This document shows positions 8,254-16,654 of a stretch of DNA of 64,000 nt, piece after piece. The stretch comes from JAOUEA01 sp035249905. GTDB lineage: Bacteria > Actinomycetota > UBA4738 > HRBIN12. Both the position numbers and the translations under genes were made by a program. The stretch spans positions 1 through 64,000 of the forward strand of contig DATFFT010000111.1 in NCBI GenBank assembly GCA_035249905.1, read 5' to 3'. Within the stretch, counting starts at the first letter, position 1. The number at the start of each line of letters is the position of its first letter. The notes under the pieces were generated by a model. It did not search any database. It was not told the DNA's origin and saw only the letters and a list, made by a program, of their open reading frames with translations.

Positions 8254-8867
8254 GTCGGGCCCGTCGCGGGGTCGCGCGGCCGGGGGCACCGATGGGTCGC
8301 CGACTCCGTGACCACGATGTCGACGCGCTCGTCGAAGTTCCCCGAAGGCAGGATCGCTCCCACGGGCAGCAGCTGCGCGCCGAAGCAGATACCGATCCGG
8401 ACCGATCCGTCACGTACCCGGAGCAGGTAGCGGTCGTAGAAGCCCCCGCCGTAGCCCACCCTGCGGCAGTCGCGATCGAACGCGACTCCGGGGACCGCAA
8501 CGACGTCGGGCTCGGTCGGGTCCACCACCCGGCCCTCGGCAGGCTCGAGGGCGCCGAACGACGTTTCGGTCATCGGGTCACCCGGCCGATACTCCCGAGC
8601 TTCGAGCTCTCCGTTCACGATGCGCGGCAACGCCACACGCGTGCCGCGCCCATGCAGCTCCGCGATCAGCGGTTCGGTGGGCACCTCGGATCCGAACGAC
8701 CAGAACGCGAGCACGATGCGCGCCGTGTCCACCTGCGGCAGGGCAAGGAACCGCCGGACGATCTCGAGCCCGCGGGTCTCGCGCTCGTTGGGGGGGAGGG
8801 CGTCGCGGGCGGCCAGCACCCGGCGACGCACAACGCGCTTGGCTCGCTTCAGCTCGGCGCTTCTCAC
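8250..8867 (-). CDS. 5-formyltetrahydrofolate cyclo-ligase
   Basis: Recycles 5-formyl-THF to 5,10-methenyl-THF with ATP, rescuing a folate form that inhibits other THF enzymes. The 205-residue length is typical. The phosphate-binding signature GYGGGFYDRYL is at residues 138-148, and an Arg/Lys-rich helix begins the chain (RAKRVVRRRVLAARDAL). The start is the GTG at 8867, which overlaps the previous stop as GTGA. This makes it the last gene of a four-gene translationally coupled operon starting at 11924. It precedes the GcvT-like pair by 89 nt, joining two blocks of folate genes. Confidence 0.92.
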   Translation of the reverse strand: MRSAELKRAKRVVRRRVLAARDALPPNERETRGLEIVRRFLALPQVDTARIVLAFWSFGSEVPTEPLIAELHGRGTRVALPRIVNGELEAREYRPGDPMTETSFGALEPAEGRVVDPTEPDVVAVPGVAFDRDCRRVGYGGGFYDRYLLRVRDGSVRIGICFGAQLLPVGAILPSGNFDERVDIVVTESATHRCPRPRDPATGPT

Positions 8868-9748
8868 CGAGGGGTGGCCTCGGCGATGACGTCGAGCCGA
8901 TCCGGAGGGCCTGAGGGCAGCACGATGCACCAGGTGGCGCCGGCAGCGCCGAGCCGATCGGCGAAGGTTCCCCATTCCTCGGCGGTGCCGCTCCATACCC
9001 CCTCGAGCGAGAGGCCCCGCTCCGCTCGCAAGCCGAGCAGCCGGTCGAGGTCGGAACGGCCCTCGCCGACGAGGGCGATACCCGCCCACGTCGGCGGGAC
9101 GATCCGAGGACCGGCGAGCTCGAGCAGGGTCGCCGCCCGGTCGGCGAAGGCGTCGGCGTCGAGACCCCACCCGTTCCACGCGTCGGCGACCCGGGCAGCG
9201 ACCCCCAGTACGGCGTCGGAGAGGCCCCCGACCCACACCGCGGGTTCCCCCGGCGGGAGCAGCGGTCCCTCCAGCATCGGCACGTGCGAACCCCCTGGCC
9301 ACGAACGCCCGCCGAAGAGGGCGTGCAAGGCCTCGACGGTCTGCTCCAAGGCGGCCAGGCGGTCGGCGGCCGGTGGGAACGGGAACCCGAAACGACGGTG
9401 CTCCTCGGCGGAGGCGCGATCGCCCGTGCCGATGCCGATGATCGCCCGTCCGTCGGACATGGCGTCGAGGGCCGCAGCCTGCTTGGCGAGGATCCCCGGG
9501 GCTCGCAACGTCACCCTGGTGACGAGGGTTCCGACGTGGAGGCCGGGCTCACGCGCGGCGACGGCCGCCAGCACCGAGAAGACCTCCAGGGAAGGCCTGT
9601 CGGGGCCGGAGGGCGGGTAGAACACCGGCGGGAACAGGTGGTCGGGAGCGAAGACCCCGTCGATCCCCAGCGCCCTCGCGCGCGCGGCCATCTCGAGCGG
9701 TCTCGTCGGATCGTCGGTGAAGACGGGGAGCGAGATGCCAAGCCTCAC
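8864..9748 (-). CDS. Luciferase-like (LLM) flavin/F420-dependent oxidoreductase
   Basis: TIM-barrel oxidoreductase of the bacterial luciferase superfamily, 294 residues. It begins MRLGISLPVF, then RARALGIDGVFAPDHLF, and contains SDGRAIIGIGTGDRASAEEH, the cofactor-phosphate region. In actinobacteria many such proteins use F420; the sequence alone does not decide between F420 and FMN. The GTG start overlaps the ROK kinase stop by 4 nt, and its own stop overlaps the cyclo-ligase start. Substrate unknown. Confidence 0.85.
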   Translation of the reverse strand: MRLGISLPVFTDDPTRPLEMAARARALGIDGVFAPDHLFPPVFYPPSGPDRPSLEVFSVLAAVAAREPGLHVGTLVTRVTLRAPGILAKQAAALDAMSDGRAIIGIGTGDRASAEEHRRFGFPFPPAADRLAALEQTVEALHALFGGRSWPGGSHVPMLEGPLLPPGEPAVWVGGLSDAVLGVAARVADAWNGWGLDADAFADRAATLLELAGPRIVPPTWAGIALVGEGRSDLDRLLGLRAERGLSLEGVWSGTAEEWGTFADRLGAAGATWCIVLPSGPPDRLDVIAEATPR

Positions 9749-10704
9749 CCGGCGGGACCCCCGCTCCGCTCGAACACGAGGGCTGCGGCGCCGATCGCGG
9801 CGGAATCGGCGCCGAGCGCCGCCTGCACGATCGGCACCTCGGGGCGTCGATCGGGCGCTTCCACCGACCGGCGGAACGCGTCACGGGCGGGTTCCAGCAG
9901 CAGCTCACCTGCCTCGGAGACACCGCCGCCGATGACGACGAGGTCGGGATCGAGCACGTTCACGAGACCGGCGATACCGACACCGAGCCGGTATCCGACG
10001 TCGAGCAGGACGCCCACGCTCACGACGTCGCCGGCGCGGGCCGCCTGCGTCACGATGGCGCCGGTCACCGTGGCCGGGTCGCCGCCGGCGATCCTCGCGA
10101 GCTCGGAATCGGGATGGCGTTGGGCGGCCAGCCTGCCCTCTCGCGTGAGGGCGGTGCCACTCGCGACCTGCTCCCAGCAGCCGTGGTTGCCGCAACCGCA
10201 GAGCGGGCCGTCCGGCTCGACGACGAAGTGGCCGATCTCGGATGCGAATCCGTTGGCCCCGCGGTAGAGCGTCCCGCCGAGGACGATCCCCCCGCCGATG
10301 CCCGTCCCGACGCTCACCATGAGCATATGGCTGGATCCACGCCCCGCGCCGTGACGGAACTCTCCCCAGGCGGCCGCGTTGGCATCGTTCTCCGCGAGGC
10401 CGGGCAGACCGAGCGCGGCGCCGACGGACGCCGCGAGGGGTTCGTTGCGCCAGGCCAGGTTCGGGGCGTACCGAACGACCCCGTCGAGATCGACCATGCC
10501 CGCCGCGGCGACACCGACGCCCGTGGCCTCGGGCGTGGCGACCGCCTTCGCCGTCGCCACCATCGTCTCCAGGGTCGCCTGCTCGTCCTGGGCCGGCGTG
10601 TTGCGCAACTCGCGCGCGAGCACCGTCCCGTCGCGCTCGACGAGCACGGCGGCGGTCTTCGTGCCACCGGCATCGATGCCGATCGCCGGGCCGGTCGTGT
10701 TCAC
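9745..10704 (-). CDS. ROK-family sugar kinase (probable glucokinase)
   Basis: Cytoplasmic sugar kinase, 319 residues. The ATP phosphate loop DAGGTKT is at 11-17, the catalytic Asp lies in ENDANA (Asp107), and the ROK zinc motif CGCGNHGCWE is at 169-178. Glucose is the commonest substrate for this form, but other hexoses cannot be excluded. There is no DNA-binding domain, so it is a kinase and not a ROK repressor. The GTG start overlaps the ArsA gene stop (GTGA). Confidence 0.88.
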   Translation of the reverse strand: MNTTGPAIGIDAGGTKTAAVLVERDGTVLARELRNTPAQDEQATLETMVATAKAVATPEATGVGVAAAGMVDLDGVVRYAPNLAWRNEPLAASVGAALGLPGLAENDANAAAWGEFRHGAGRGSSHMLMVSVGTGIGGGIVLGGTLYRGANGFASEIGHFVVEPDGPLCGCGNHGCWEQVASGTALTREGRLAAQRHPDSELARIAGGDPATVTGAIVTQAARAGDVVSVGVLLDVGYRLGVGIAGLVNVLDPDLVVIGGGVSEAGELLLEPARDAFRRSVEAPDRRPEVPIVQAALGADSAAIGAAALVFERSGGPAG

Positions 10705-11924
10705 GTGGTCGTCGGTCGGGCGTCGTCGACGACGCCGACCGACTCGTCCGAGTCGGCGGGTTGCCGCCCGAACAGGATCTCGAGATGGTCGCCGGCGAAG
10801 TTCGCTTCTCGCACCGCGAGTCGCTTCAGCATCTGCGGCAGGAACAGGTTCCGCTTGTACGAACCGACGCGGACGTAGAGCTCCTCACCACGGCGATGGA
10901 TGTCCATGTCCTCCCGCGATACGAACGGAAGGCGCATCGACAGGATGTATCCCTCGCCCCGTTTCCGCACGCGGATCGGGTCGTCGTGGTACAGCACGGC
11001 GGTCACGTCGCGGTCGCCGTAGACCTCGGCGCCCATCTCGGTGAGCAGCGACACACCGACCATCTCTCGATCGAACAGGCGGGCACGCAGGATCGGCACC
11101 GGCTCGAACGATTCCTGCACGGTCGCCAGGTGCTCGGCCTGGATGTCCTTCCACTTTCCGAAGTACGGATCGTTCACCTCGTCGGGGATGATGCGGTTCA
11201 CCACGACCGCGTCGACCCGGTAGCCGAACAGCCCGAGGTAGGTGTAGGTACGCCGGGCCTCCGAGATCACCATCTTCTCGGGGTTCACCACGAGCCGTAC
11301 CGACGACGTCTGCTCGTCGGTCAGGATCTGCTTCACAGCGTCGAGGTTGCGGTGCAGCCGCTCCACGGCCGCGAACACCTGGTCCCCCGCGATCGGCAAC
11401 GAGGTCATCCTCGAGAGCATCGGTCGCACCGTCTTCACGATGCGGCGCTCAACCGGGAAGATCCGCTCGATGTACCAGTTCATGATCTCGGGCAGCGAGA
11501 GCAGCCGCAGCGTCTCGGCGGTGGGCGCGCAGTCGACCACCAGCATGTCGTAGTCCCCGCTCTCGACATGGGTCTTCACGTCGATCAGCGCGAAGATCTC
11601 GTCAAGGCCGGGGATCACGGTGAGCTCCTCGGCCTGGATCGTCTCGGTGCCCGCCCAATTCATCAGCTGGATGAAGTAGTCCTGGATCTCACGCCAGTTG
11701 TCCTCGAGCCGCTCCTGGGCGTCGATCTGCACGGCCCGGAGACGCTCGATGATCTCGACGGGCGAGGACCCGATCTCGACCTCGAAGGAATCCGCGAGGG
11801 AGTGAGCGGGATCGGTCGACATCACGAGCGTGCGGTACCCACCCATAGCCGCCCGGACCGCGGTGGCCGCGGCCACCGTGGTCTTCCCGACCCCGCCTTT
11901 GCCCGTGAACAACACGACGCGCAT
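10701..11924 (-). CDS. ArsA/GET3-family ATPase
   Basis: Soluble P-loop ATPase, 407 residues. GKGGVGKTT is at residues 8-16, with the switch regions STDPAHSLADSF and VDCAPTAETLRLL. It has one ATPase half, unlike the duplicated arsenite-pump ArsA, and a C-terminal HSP20-like region (LPFVSREDMDIHRRGEELYVRVG). There is no ArsB or ArsR nearby, so arsenite export is unlikely; actinobacteria often carry such genes with unknown clients. TAAGCT at 11936-11931 lies 6 nt before the ATG, so the four-gene operon it heads probably starts as a leaderless mRNA. Confidence 0.88.
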   Translation of the reverse strand: MRVVLFTGKGGVGKTTVAAATAVRAAMGGYRTLVMSTDPAHSLADSFEVEIGSSPVEIIERLRAVQIDAQERLEDNWREIQDYFIQLMNWAGTETIQAEELTVIPGLDEIFALIDVKTHVESGDYDMLVVDCAPTAETLRLLSLPEIMNWYIERIFPVERRIVKTVRPMLSRMTSLPIAGDQVFAAVERLHRNLDAVKQILTDEQTSSVRLVVNPEKMVISEARRTYTYLGLFGYRVDAVVVNRIIPDEVNDPYFGKWKDIQAEHLATVQESFEPVPILRARLFDREMVGVSLLTEMGAEVYGDRDVTAVLYHDDPIRVRKRGEGYILSMRLPFVSREDMDIHRRGEELYVRVGSYKRNLFLPQMLKRLAVREANFAGDHLEILFGRQPADSDESVGVVDDARPTTT

Positions 11925-11969
11925 CGGTTCAGCTTAGCCGGTGCGAGTCGAGGACCGGGACGCCATCGC

Positions 11970-12410
11970 TCAGCCCATCTCGACGCGGCGCTTCAGCTTC
12001 TCGAGGGCGTTCTCGATCACGCGCCTGGCCCCCTCGCTGCGGAGGAATCCCGGGACGAGCACCCCGAGCTCGACGCCCAGGCGGTACGTGACCTCCGTCT
12101 CCGCCTCGGACAGCTCGTTGAGCAGGTATTCACCCCGGATGTCGCGGATCGCCCCGCGAGCCTCCGACGTCGTCCACGAGAGCCCCGTGTCCCCCGGGGC
12201 GTACCGATAGGCCAGCGTGTAGGAGGCCCTGCCCAGCACCGGCACGTCGACCACGTAGGCGACCTCGGTCGCCCGGCCGCCCTCGCCCCGCTCCCTGACG
12301 TCGACCGATCGGACGTCGGCCCATTCGGGATAGGCCTCGTAGTCCTCGATGACCTCCATCACGTCCTCGAGGGGCGCTTCGATCACGATCGAGCCTTCGG
12401 CGTTCTCCAT
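11970..12410 (-). CDS. SRPBCC (polyketide cyclase/START-like) protein
   Basis: A 146-residue ligand-binding fold. It starts GSIVIEAPLEDVMEVIEDYEAYPEW and ends in a long helix VIENALEKLKRRVEMG, the standard shape of actinobacterial SRPBCC proteins often found beside ArsA-type ATPases. It probably binds a lipid or other hydrophobic ligand. TAGGAT (12426-12421) lies 10 nt before the ATG. The ArsA-type ATPase gene follows 45 nt downstream on the same strand, so the two may be functionally linked. Confidence 0.82.
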   Translation of the reverse strand: MENAEGSIVIEAPLEDVMEVIEDYEAYPEWADVRSVDVRERGEGGRATEVAYVVDVPVLGRASYTLAYRYAPGDTGLSWTTSEARGAIRDIRGEYLLNELSEAETEVTYRLGVELGVLVPGFLRSEGARRVIENALEKLKRRVEMG

Positions 12411-12423
12411 GCCGCGGGGAATC

Positions 12424-13068
12424 CTATCGGGCGGCCGATATCAGGCTCACGGCGATCACCATCACCGATCCGATGATGATGGCGACCGTCGCCCACAACA
12501 GGGCCCTCGACGAGACGATGGGAGGCTCGCCGTCCGCCAACCGGTACGCCTCATAGGCCGATCCGAGGTACACCAGCAGCGCCGCACCGAGGAAGAGCGC
12601 GAACACGCCGAACGTGCCGGCCGAGTCGACCCCGGCGACGAACACGGTGGCGGCCATGGCGGCGAGCACCGTGAACAGCACCCCACGAGCCAGACCGTCG
12701 AGGCTTCGGCCGACCTTCCGGTGACCCAGCCCCGGGTAGAGCAGCGATGCCGACAGGGCGTCCTTGGGATCGATCCGAATGGGGGTCTCGTCCTGACGCA
12801 TCAACGACGCGAACGTGGTTCCGCAGACCGAACACGCATCGAGGTCGAGCCCGTTCTCGTTCCCGCACGCGGGGCAGGGCCAGGTTGCCGTCCGGGCGCC
12901 CGCGGCGGTCGGCGCCACCGGGGCAGGTGACCGCTCGGCGCGGGCGGGCTGTTGCACCTCCCGCTCCACGAGGGAACGGAAGCACTGCCCGCACCACTCC
13001 GCGTCGGGGCTCGCGAGCGCGCCGCAGTCGGGGCACCGGCGCTCGGCGGCCGTCGATCCGCTCCGCAT
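12424..13068 (-). CDS. Double zinc-ribbon membrane protein
   Basis: A 214-residue protein with two CxxC-CxxC zinc ribbons (CPDCG...CGQC near residues 12-30 and CPACG...CSVCG near 66-85). A linker follows, then about four hydrophobic helices (VLFTVLAAMAATVFVAG, FGVFALFLGAALLVYLG, ALLWATVAIIIGSVMVIAVSLI). The ribbons are presumably cytoplasmic. The start at 13068 is favoured over 13110 because TACGCT (13082-13077) lies 8 nt upstream, the same leaderless spacing as many neighbours. No function is known to me. Confidence 0.75.
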   Translation of the reverse strand: MRSGSTAAERRCPDCGALASPDAEWCGQCFRSLVEREVQQPARAERSPAPVAPTAAGARTATWPCPACGNENGLDLDACSVCGTTFASLMRQDETPIRIDPKDALSASLLYPGLGHRKVGRSLDGLARGVLFTVLAAMAATVFVAGVDSAGTFGVFALFLGAALLVYLGSAYEAYRLADGEPPIVSSRALLWATVAIIIGSVMVIAVSLISAAR

Positions 13069-13117
13069 GGGATGCAAGCGTACCCTCGTCGCGCGACGGG
13101 ACAACGACATCGGGCGC

Positions 13118-14254
13118 CTACCCGGCGGCCTCCTGCAGCCAGAGCGTGAGCGTACGCGCGATCGACGGCCACGAGTGATCGCGGAGCACCCTGGCGCGCC
13201 CCGCCTCGCCCATCGCCCGAGCGCGAGCGGGATCGGCGAGGAGCCCCGCGATCGAGTCGGCGATCTGCGCCACGTCGCGGCCGTCGACGAGGAGGCCGGT
13301 CTCGCCGTCGACCAGCGCCTCACGGGCCCCGCCGGAATCGCCCACCACGACCGGCTTCCCGCAGGCCGCGGCCTCGATGAAGACGTTGCCCCACCCTTCC
13401 ACCTCCATGCCTGCCAGGCGTGTCCGACAGGGCATCGCGAACACATCGGCGAGCGCGTAGTAGCGGGGCAGGTCGGCCTCGGGGACCTGGCCGGCGAATA
13501 CGACCGAGCCGCCGGGGGCGCGTGCGGCCATCGCCCGGAGCCGCCGCTCGTCGGGCCCATCCCCCACGATCAGGAGCGTCGCATCGGGAACCGTGCGGCG
13601 GATGCGCGGCATCCCTTCGATCAGCGCGTCCTGGCCCTTGCGCGCGACGAGCCGGCTCACGCAGACGACGAGGGGCCGGTTCCCGAGGTCGTGGCGATCG
13701 CGGAGGTCCCCGGTCGGCAGGTCCGGTCGGAACACCTCGGCATCGGCCCCCGGGTACAGCACCGACACGGGCACGTGCTCGGGCACCGCGGTGCGCACGG
13801 TGCGGGCGATGAACTCGCTGCACATGACGGGCACGCGCGTCGCCCTCGAGGTCGCGTACCGCATCGCGGCGTGGGCGCCGGGCACGATCGAGAGCCAGTA
13901 TTCGAATCCGTGGGCGGCGGCGAGGTACGGGACGTCCGCCCGCGCGAGCCGCGGTCCCAGGAGGGCCAGCGGGTAGGTGGCGCCGAACAGGACGACCTCG
14001 GATCCCGTCGACCGCACCGCGGCCTCGAGCCGCCGGGCGATCTCGGGCGTGGGCCACAGGAACCCCTCCGGCTGCCGGAGCACGGGATAGGGCGCGAGCG
14101 CGTCGAACGTCTCGGTCTCGCCGCCGCCGTCCGGGCAGAAGACCGCGACGCGGTCGGCGGGGAGCTGGCCCACGAGGGCCTCGAGGGTCCGTTGGATACC
14201 GCCGACCCTCGGCGGGTAGTCGTTGGTCACGAGCAGGGTGCGAGGCACGTCCAC
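13118..14254 (-). CDS. pimB: GT4 glycosyltransferase, PimB-like mannosyltransferase
   Basis: A 378-residue GT-B fold enzyme. LVTNDYPPRVGGIQ at the N-terminus, VSRLVARKGQDALIEGMPRI in the middle, and DVFAMPCRTRLAGMEVEGWGNVFIEA followed by GGAREALVDGETGLLVDG closely match mycobacterial PimB' (the second mannosyl transfer in phosphatidylinositol mannoside synthesis). It would act at the cytoplasmic membrane with GDP-mannose. PIM production in this organism is an inference; other GT4 acceptors are possible. It is divergent from ygfZ, with 23 bp between start codons. Confidence 0.75.
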   Translation of the reverse strand: MDVPRTLLVTNDYPPRVGGIQRTLEALVGQLPADRVAVFCPDGGGETETFDALAPYPVLRQPEGFLWPTPEIARRLEAAVRSTGSEVVLFGATYPLALLGPRLARADVPYLAAAHGFEYWLSIVPGAHAAMRYATSRATRVPVMCSEFIARTVRTAVPEHVPVSVLYPGADAEVFRPDLPTGDLRDRHDLGNRPLVVCVSRLVARKGQDALIEGMPRIRRTVPDATLLIVGDGPDERRLRAMAARAPGGSVVFAGQVPEADLPRYYALADVFAMPCRTRLAGMEVEGWGNVFIEAAACGKPVVVGDSGGAREALVDGETGLLVDGRDVAQIADSIAGLLADPARARAMGEAGRARVLRDHSWPSIARTLTLWLQEAAG

Positions 14255-14277
14255 GGCGCCGATATCCTTGCAGAGCG

Positions 14278-15138
14278 ATGCCGCCGCTCACCGCCTCCGA
14301 CGACGAGCTCCTGGCCATCGCCGAGGGACGTGCCGCCGTCGACCTCGCGTCGTTCCGAAAGGTGCGGGTCCGAGGCGACGATGCCCGGACATGGCTGCAC
14401 GACCTCGTCACGACCGACGTCGCGTCACTCGTACCGGGTGCGTCGCGGCGAACGCTGCTCCTCGACGCCACCGGCCACATCCGTGCCGATCTGCAGGTCG
14501 CCTGCGACGGGGACGGGTTCTGGCTGTTCCAGGCTCCCGATCAACCCGACCACATCCGCTCGGCGCTGGCGCCCTACGTCCTCTCCTCCGCCGTGAGGCT
14601 CGACGACCTGACCGACGAGCGCGGCTTGATCGCGTTGCTCGGTTCCGCCGGCGCTCACGACGGCTTCCGCCCATCGTGTCTCGGCCCGGGCGGCGACGTG
14701 ATCGGTCCCTCGGCGTCGACCCTCCTTCCTCCCGAGCGCGCGTTCGTCGGCGCCGACGCCGCCGAGGTCTGGCGGATCCGACGGGGGCGAGCTCGCATGG
14801 GCACCGATTTCGACGGCAGATCGATCCCTGCCGAGGCCGGGCTCGACGAGACGATCGACCAGACGAAGGGATGCTTCCTCGGCCAGGAGTCCGTCGCGCG
14901 GGTCCGGAACCTCGGTCACCCGCCACGGGTCCTGAGGCACCTGGTCGCAGACGGCCCGATCGACGCGGGATCGGCGGTCGTCGACGAGGCGGGCGGTGAT
15001 GTCGGCGTGGTGACCAGCGCCGCAACACATGTCGGGGGCGGCACGGTTCTGCTCGCGTCGATCCGCTGGGGAGCTGGGAAGCGTCTGCTGGACGCTCGAG
15101 AGGGCCGCGACCTGGCTCCCGTCGGTTCATCGGACTAG
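14278..15138 (+). CDS. ygfZ: YgfZ-type folate-binding Fe-S assembly factor
   Basis: A 286-residue member of the GcvT-fold YgfZ family, which helps make or repair Fe-S enzymes in a folate-dependent way. The signature K-G-C-F-L-G-Q-E is at 197-204, with the essential Cys199, after the RMGTDFDGRSIPAEAGLDETI stretch split around residue 180. TATCCT at 14263-14268 is 9 nt before the ATG. With gcvT and the two GcvT-like genes it makes four members of this fold in the window. Its role suits the SUF genes further along. Confidence 0.88.
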   Translation: MPPLTASDDELLAIAEGRAAVDLASFRKVRVRGDDARTWLHDLVTTDVASLVPGASRRTLLLDATGHIRADLQVACDGDGFWLFQAPDQPDHIRSALAPYVLSSAVRLDDLTDERGLIALLGSAGAHDGFRPSCLGPGGDVIGPSASTLLPPERAFVGADAAEVWRIRRGRARMGTDFDGRSIPAEAGLDETIDQTKGCFLGQESVARVRNLGHPPRVLRHLVADGPIDAGSAVVDEAGGDVGVVTSAATHVGGGTVLLASIRWGAGKRLLDAREGRDLAPVGSSD

Positions 15139-15284
15139 CCCGTTCGGGTGGTTTCGAGTCCCTCGGCCGTCGTATCGTCGGATGCGTTCCTCCGACCCCT
15201 TCCGTTGAGGCCCGTGGCTCTGATATGAATCGAGTCCCGCGGCCCGGTGCCCACCAGCGGGGACGCTCCGAGGGGGAGGACTCT

Positions 15285-15563
15285 GTGAGGATCGAGCGGT
15301 TCCCGAACGTCGACGTCAGCATCCTGCCGCCGAACCCCGCTCCTCCGGATTTCTGGCAAGAACGCGCCGCTTGCTTCGGCGTCGACCCCGACATCTTCTT
15401 CCCGATCTCCGAGGAGGAGGCCGGTCCCGCGCTGACGTTCTGCAACGCGTGCCGGATCCGGGAGGAATGCCTCGCCTGGGCGCTGAAGAACGGCGAGCGG
15501 TACGGGGTATGGGGCGGCCTCACCGAGCAGCAGCGCCGCCGCCTGCAGCGACGCGTCGCCTGA
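15285..15563 (+). CDS. WhiB-family Fe-S transcriptional regulator
   Basis: A 92-residue actinobacteria-specific regulator that binds a 4Fe-4S cluster and usually contacts the primary sigma factor. Cysteines at 30, 53, 56 and 62 give C-x22-C-x2-C-x5-C. The turn GVWGG is at 74-78, and a basic C-terminus (QQRRRLQRRVA) serves as DNA contact. The GTG at 15285 was chosen because GAGGGGGAGG lies just upstream; a start at 15225 would add an unconserved tail. Which WhiB subfamily it belongs to cannot be settled by eye. Confidence 0.92.
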   Translation: MRIERFPNVDVSILPPNPAPPDFWQERAACFGVDPDIFFPISEEEAGPALTFCNACRIREECLAWALKNGERYGVWGGLTEQQRRRLQRRVA

Positions 15564-15604
15564 AGCGCCGGGTTCGCGGCGCCGCCTACACTGACGGCGT
15601 TCCC

Positions 15605-16654
15605 ATGCCGCCAGACCATGCGCCCGTCCACTCCGTCGCCCCCCTTCGCATCAGCTTCGTGGGAGGTGGCACCGACTTCCCCCACTGGTATCGGGAGCAC
15701 GGAGGTGCGGTGCTCTCGGCAACGATCGATCACGTCGTCCGGGTGACCGCGACCCCACGCGCCGACCGCGCCGTGCGCGTGCGTTCGCTCGATCTCGGTC
15801 ACCTCGTGCAGTACCAGCTCGACGAGGGCCCCGAGTACGACGGCGTGATGGATCTCGCGAAGGCGGCAATCGATCGCATGGGTCTCGAGACGGGCCTCGA
15901 CGTCGACATCGAGTCCGAGGCGCCTCCGGGAAGCGGTCTCGGCGGCTCGTCGGCGCTCGTCACCGCCCTCGTGGCCGCGCTCGCGTGCCTCGACGGTCGT
16001 CCGATGACGTGCGATGAGGTCGCCGGGCTCTCGTACTCGATCGAGCGGCACGACCTCGGCATCTCGGGTGGGTGGCAGGACCAATACGCGGCGGCCTACG
16101 GTGGGTTCAACCTGATCGAGTTCGGCGGTGACGGCGCTCGTCTCTCGCCGGTCGAGGTCGGCGCCGACGAGCTCGAGGAGCTCCGCAAGCACCTGCTGCT
16201 CTGCTACACGGGCAGGGTCCGGCGCAACGTCGGCCTGATCGACCGGCAGATCGCGATGTTCGAAGCCGGCCGCGAGGACACCTTGCTCGGCATGAAGCAG
16301 CTCCGTGAGATGGCCTACGTCATGCGCGATGCGGTTGAGGCCGCCGACATCGGCAGGCTCGGCGCGCTGTTGCGGGACGCGTTCGATGCGAAGCGTCGCA
16401 TGAACCCCCACATCACCGAGGGCACGCCGATCGAGTCGATGCTCGCCACCGCCGCCGACGCGGGCGCCACCGGCGGCAAGATCTGCGGGGCCGGAGGGGG
16501 CGGATACCTGCTGATCGCCTCTCCTCCCGAGGCTCGAGCCGCCGTTCGCTCGGCGCTCGAGGCGATCGGCGGTCAGTTCGCCCCCTTCGAGTTCGATCCC
16601 CAGGGCGTGCGTGCCAGGCGGGGCGACGCTCACTGGACCCCGTCGCGTCGATGA
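15605..16654 (+). CDS. hddA: GHMP kinase, D-glycero-D-manno-heptose 7-phosphate kinase-like
   Basis: A 349-residue sugar kinase. PLRISFVGGGTDFPHWY opens the chain, the ATP loop is PPGSGLGGSSALVTAL, and the C-terminal GGKICGAGGGGYLL is the GHMP motif 3. Together with gmhA overlapping its stop (ATGA, 16651-16654), this is the start of a heptose phosphate pathway: GmhA makes D-glycero-D-manno-heptose 7-phosphate and this kinase phosphorylates C-1. TACACT (15587-15592) lies 12 nt before the ATG. The nucleotidyltransferase step is not in the window. Confidence 0.82.
   Translation: MPPDHAPVHSVAPLRISFVGGGTDFPHWYREHGGAVLSATIDHVVRVTATPRADRAVRVRSLDLGHLVQYQLDEGPEYDGVMDLAKAAIDRMGLETGLDVDIESEAPPGSGLGGSSALVTALVAALACLDGRPMTCDEVAGLSYSIERHDLGISGGWQDQYAAAYGGFNLIEFGGDGARLSPVEVGADELEELRKHLLLCYTGRVRRNVGLIDRQIAMFEAGREDTLLGMKQLREMAYVMRDAVEAADIGRLGALLRDAFDAKRRMNPHITEGTPIESMLATAADAGATGGKICGAGGGGYLLIASPPEARAAVRSALEAIGGQFAPFEFDPQGVRARRGDAHWTPSRR

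Noticed and set aside
10701..11924. Arsenic resistance operon
   Set aside because: The ATPase has a single half and HSP20-like tail, and no ArsB, ArsC or ArsR is adjacent.
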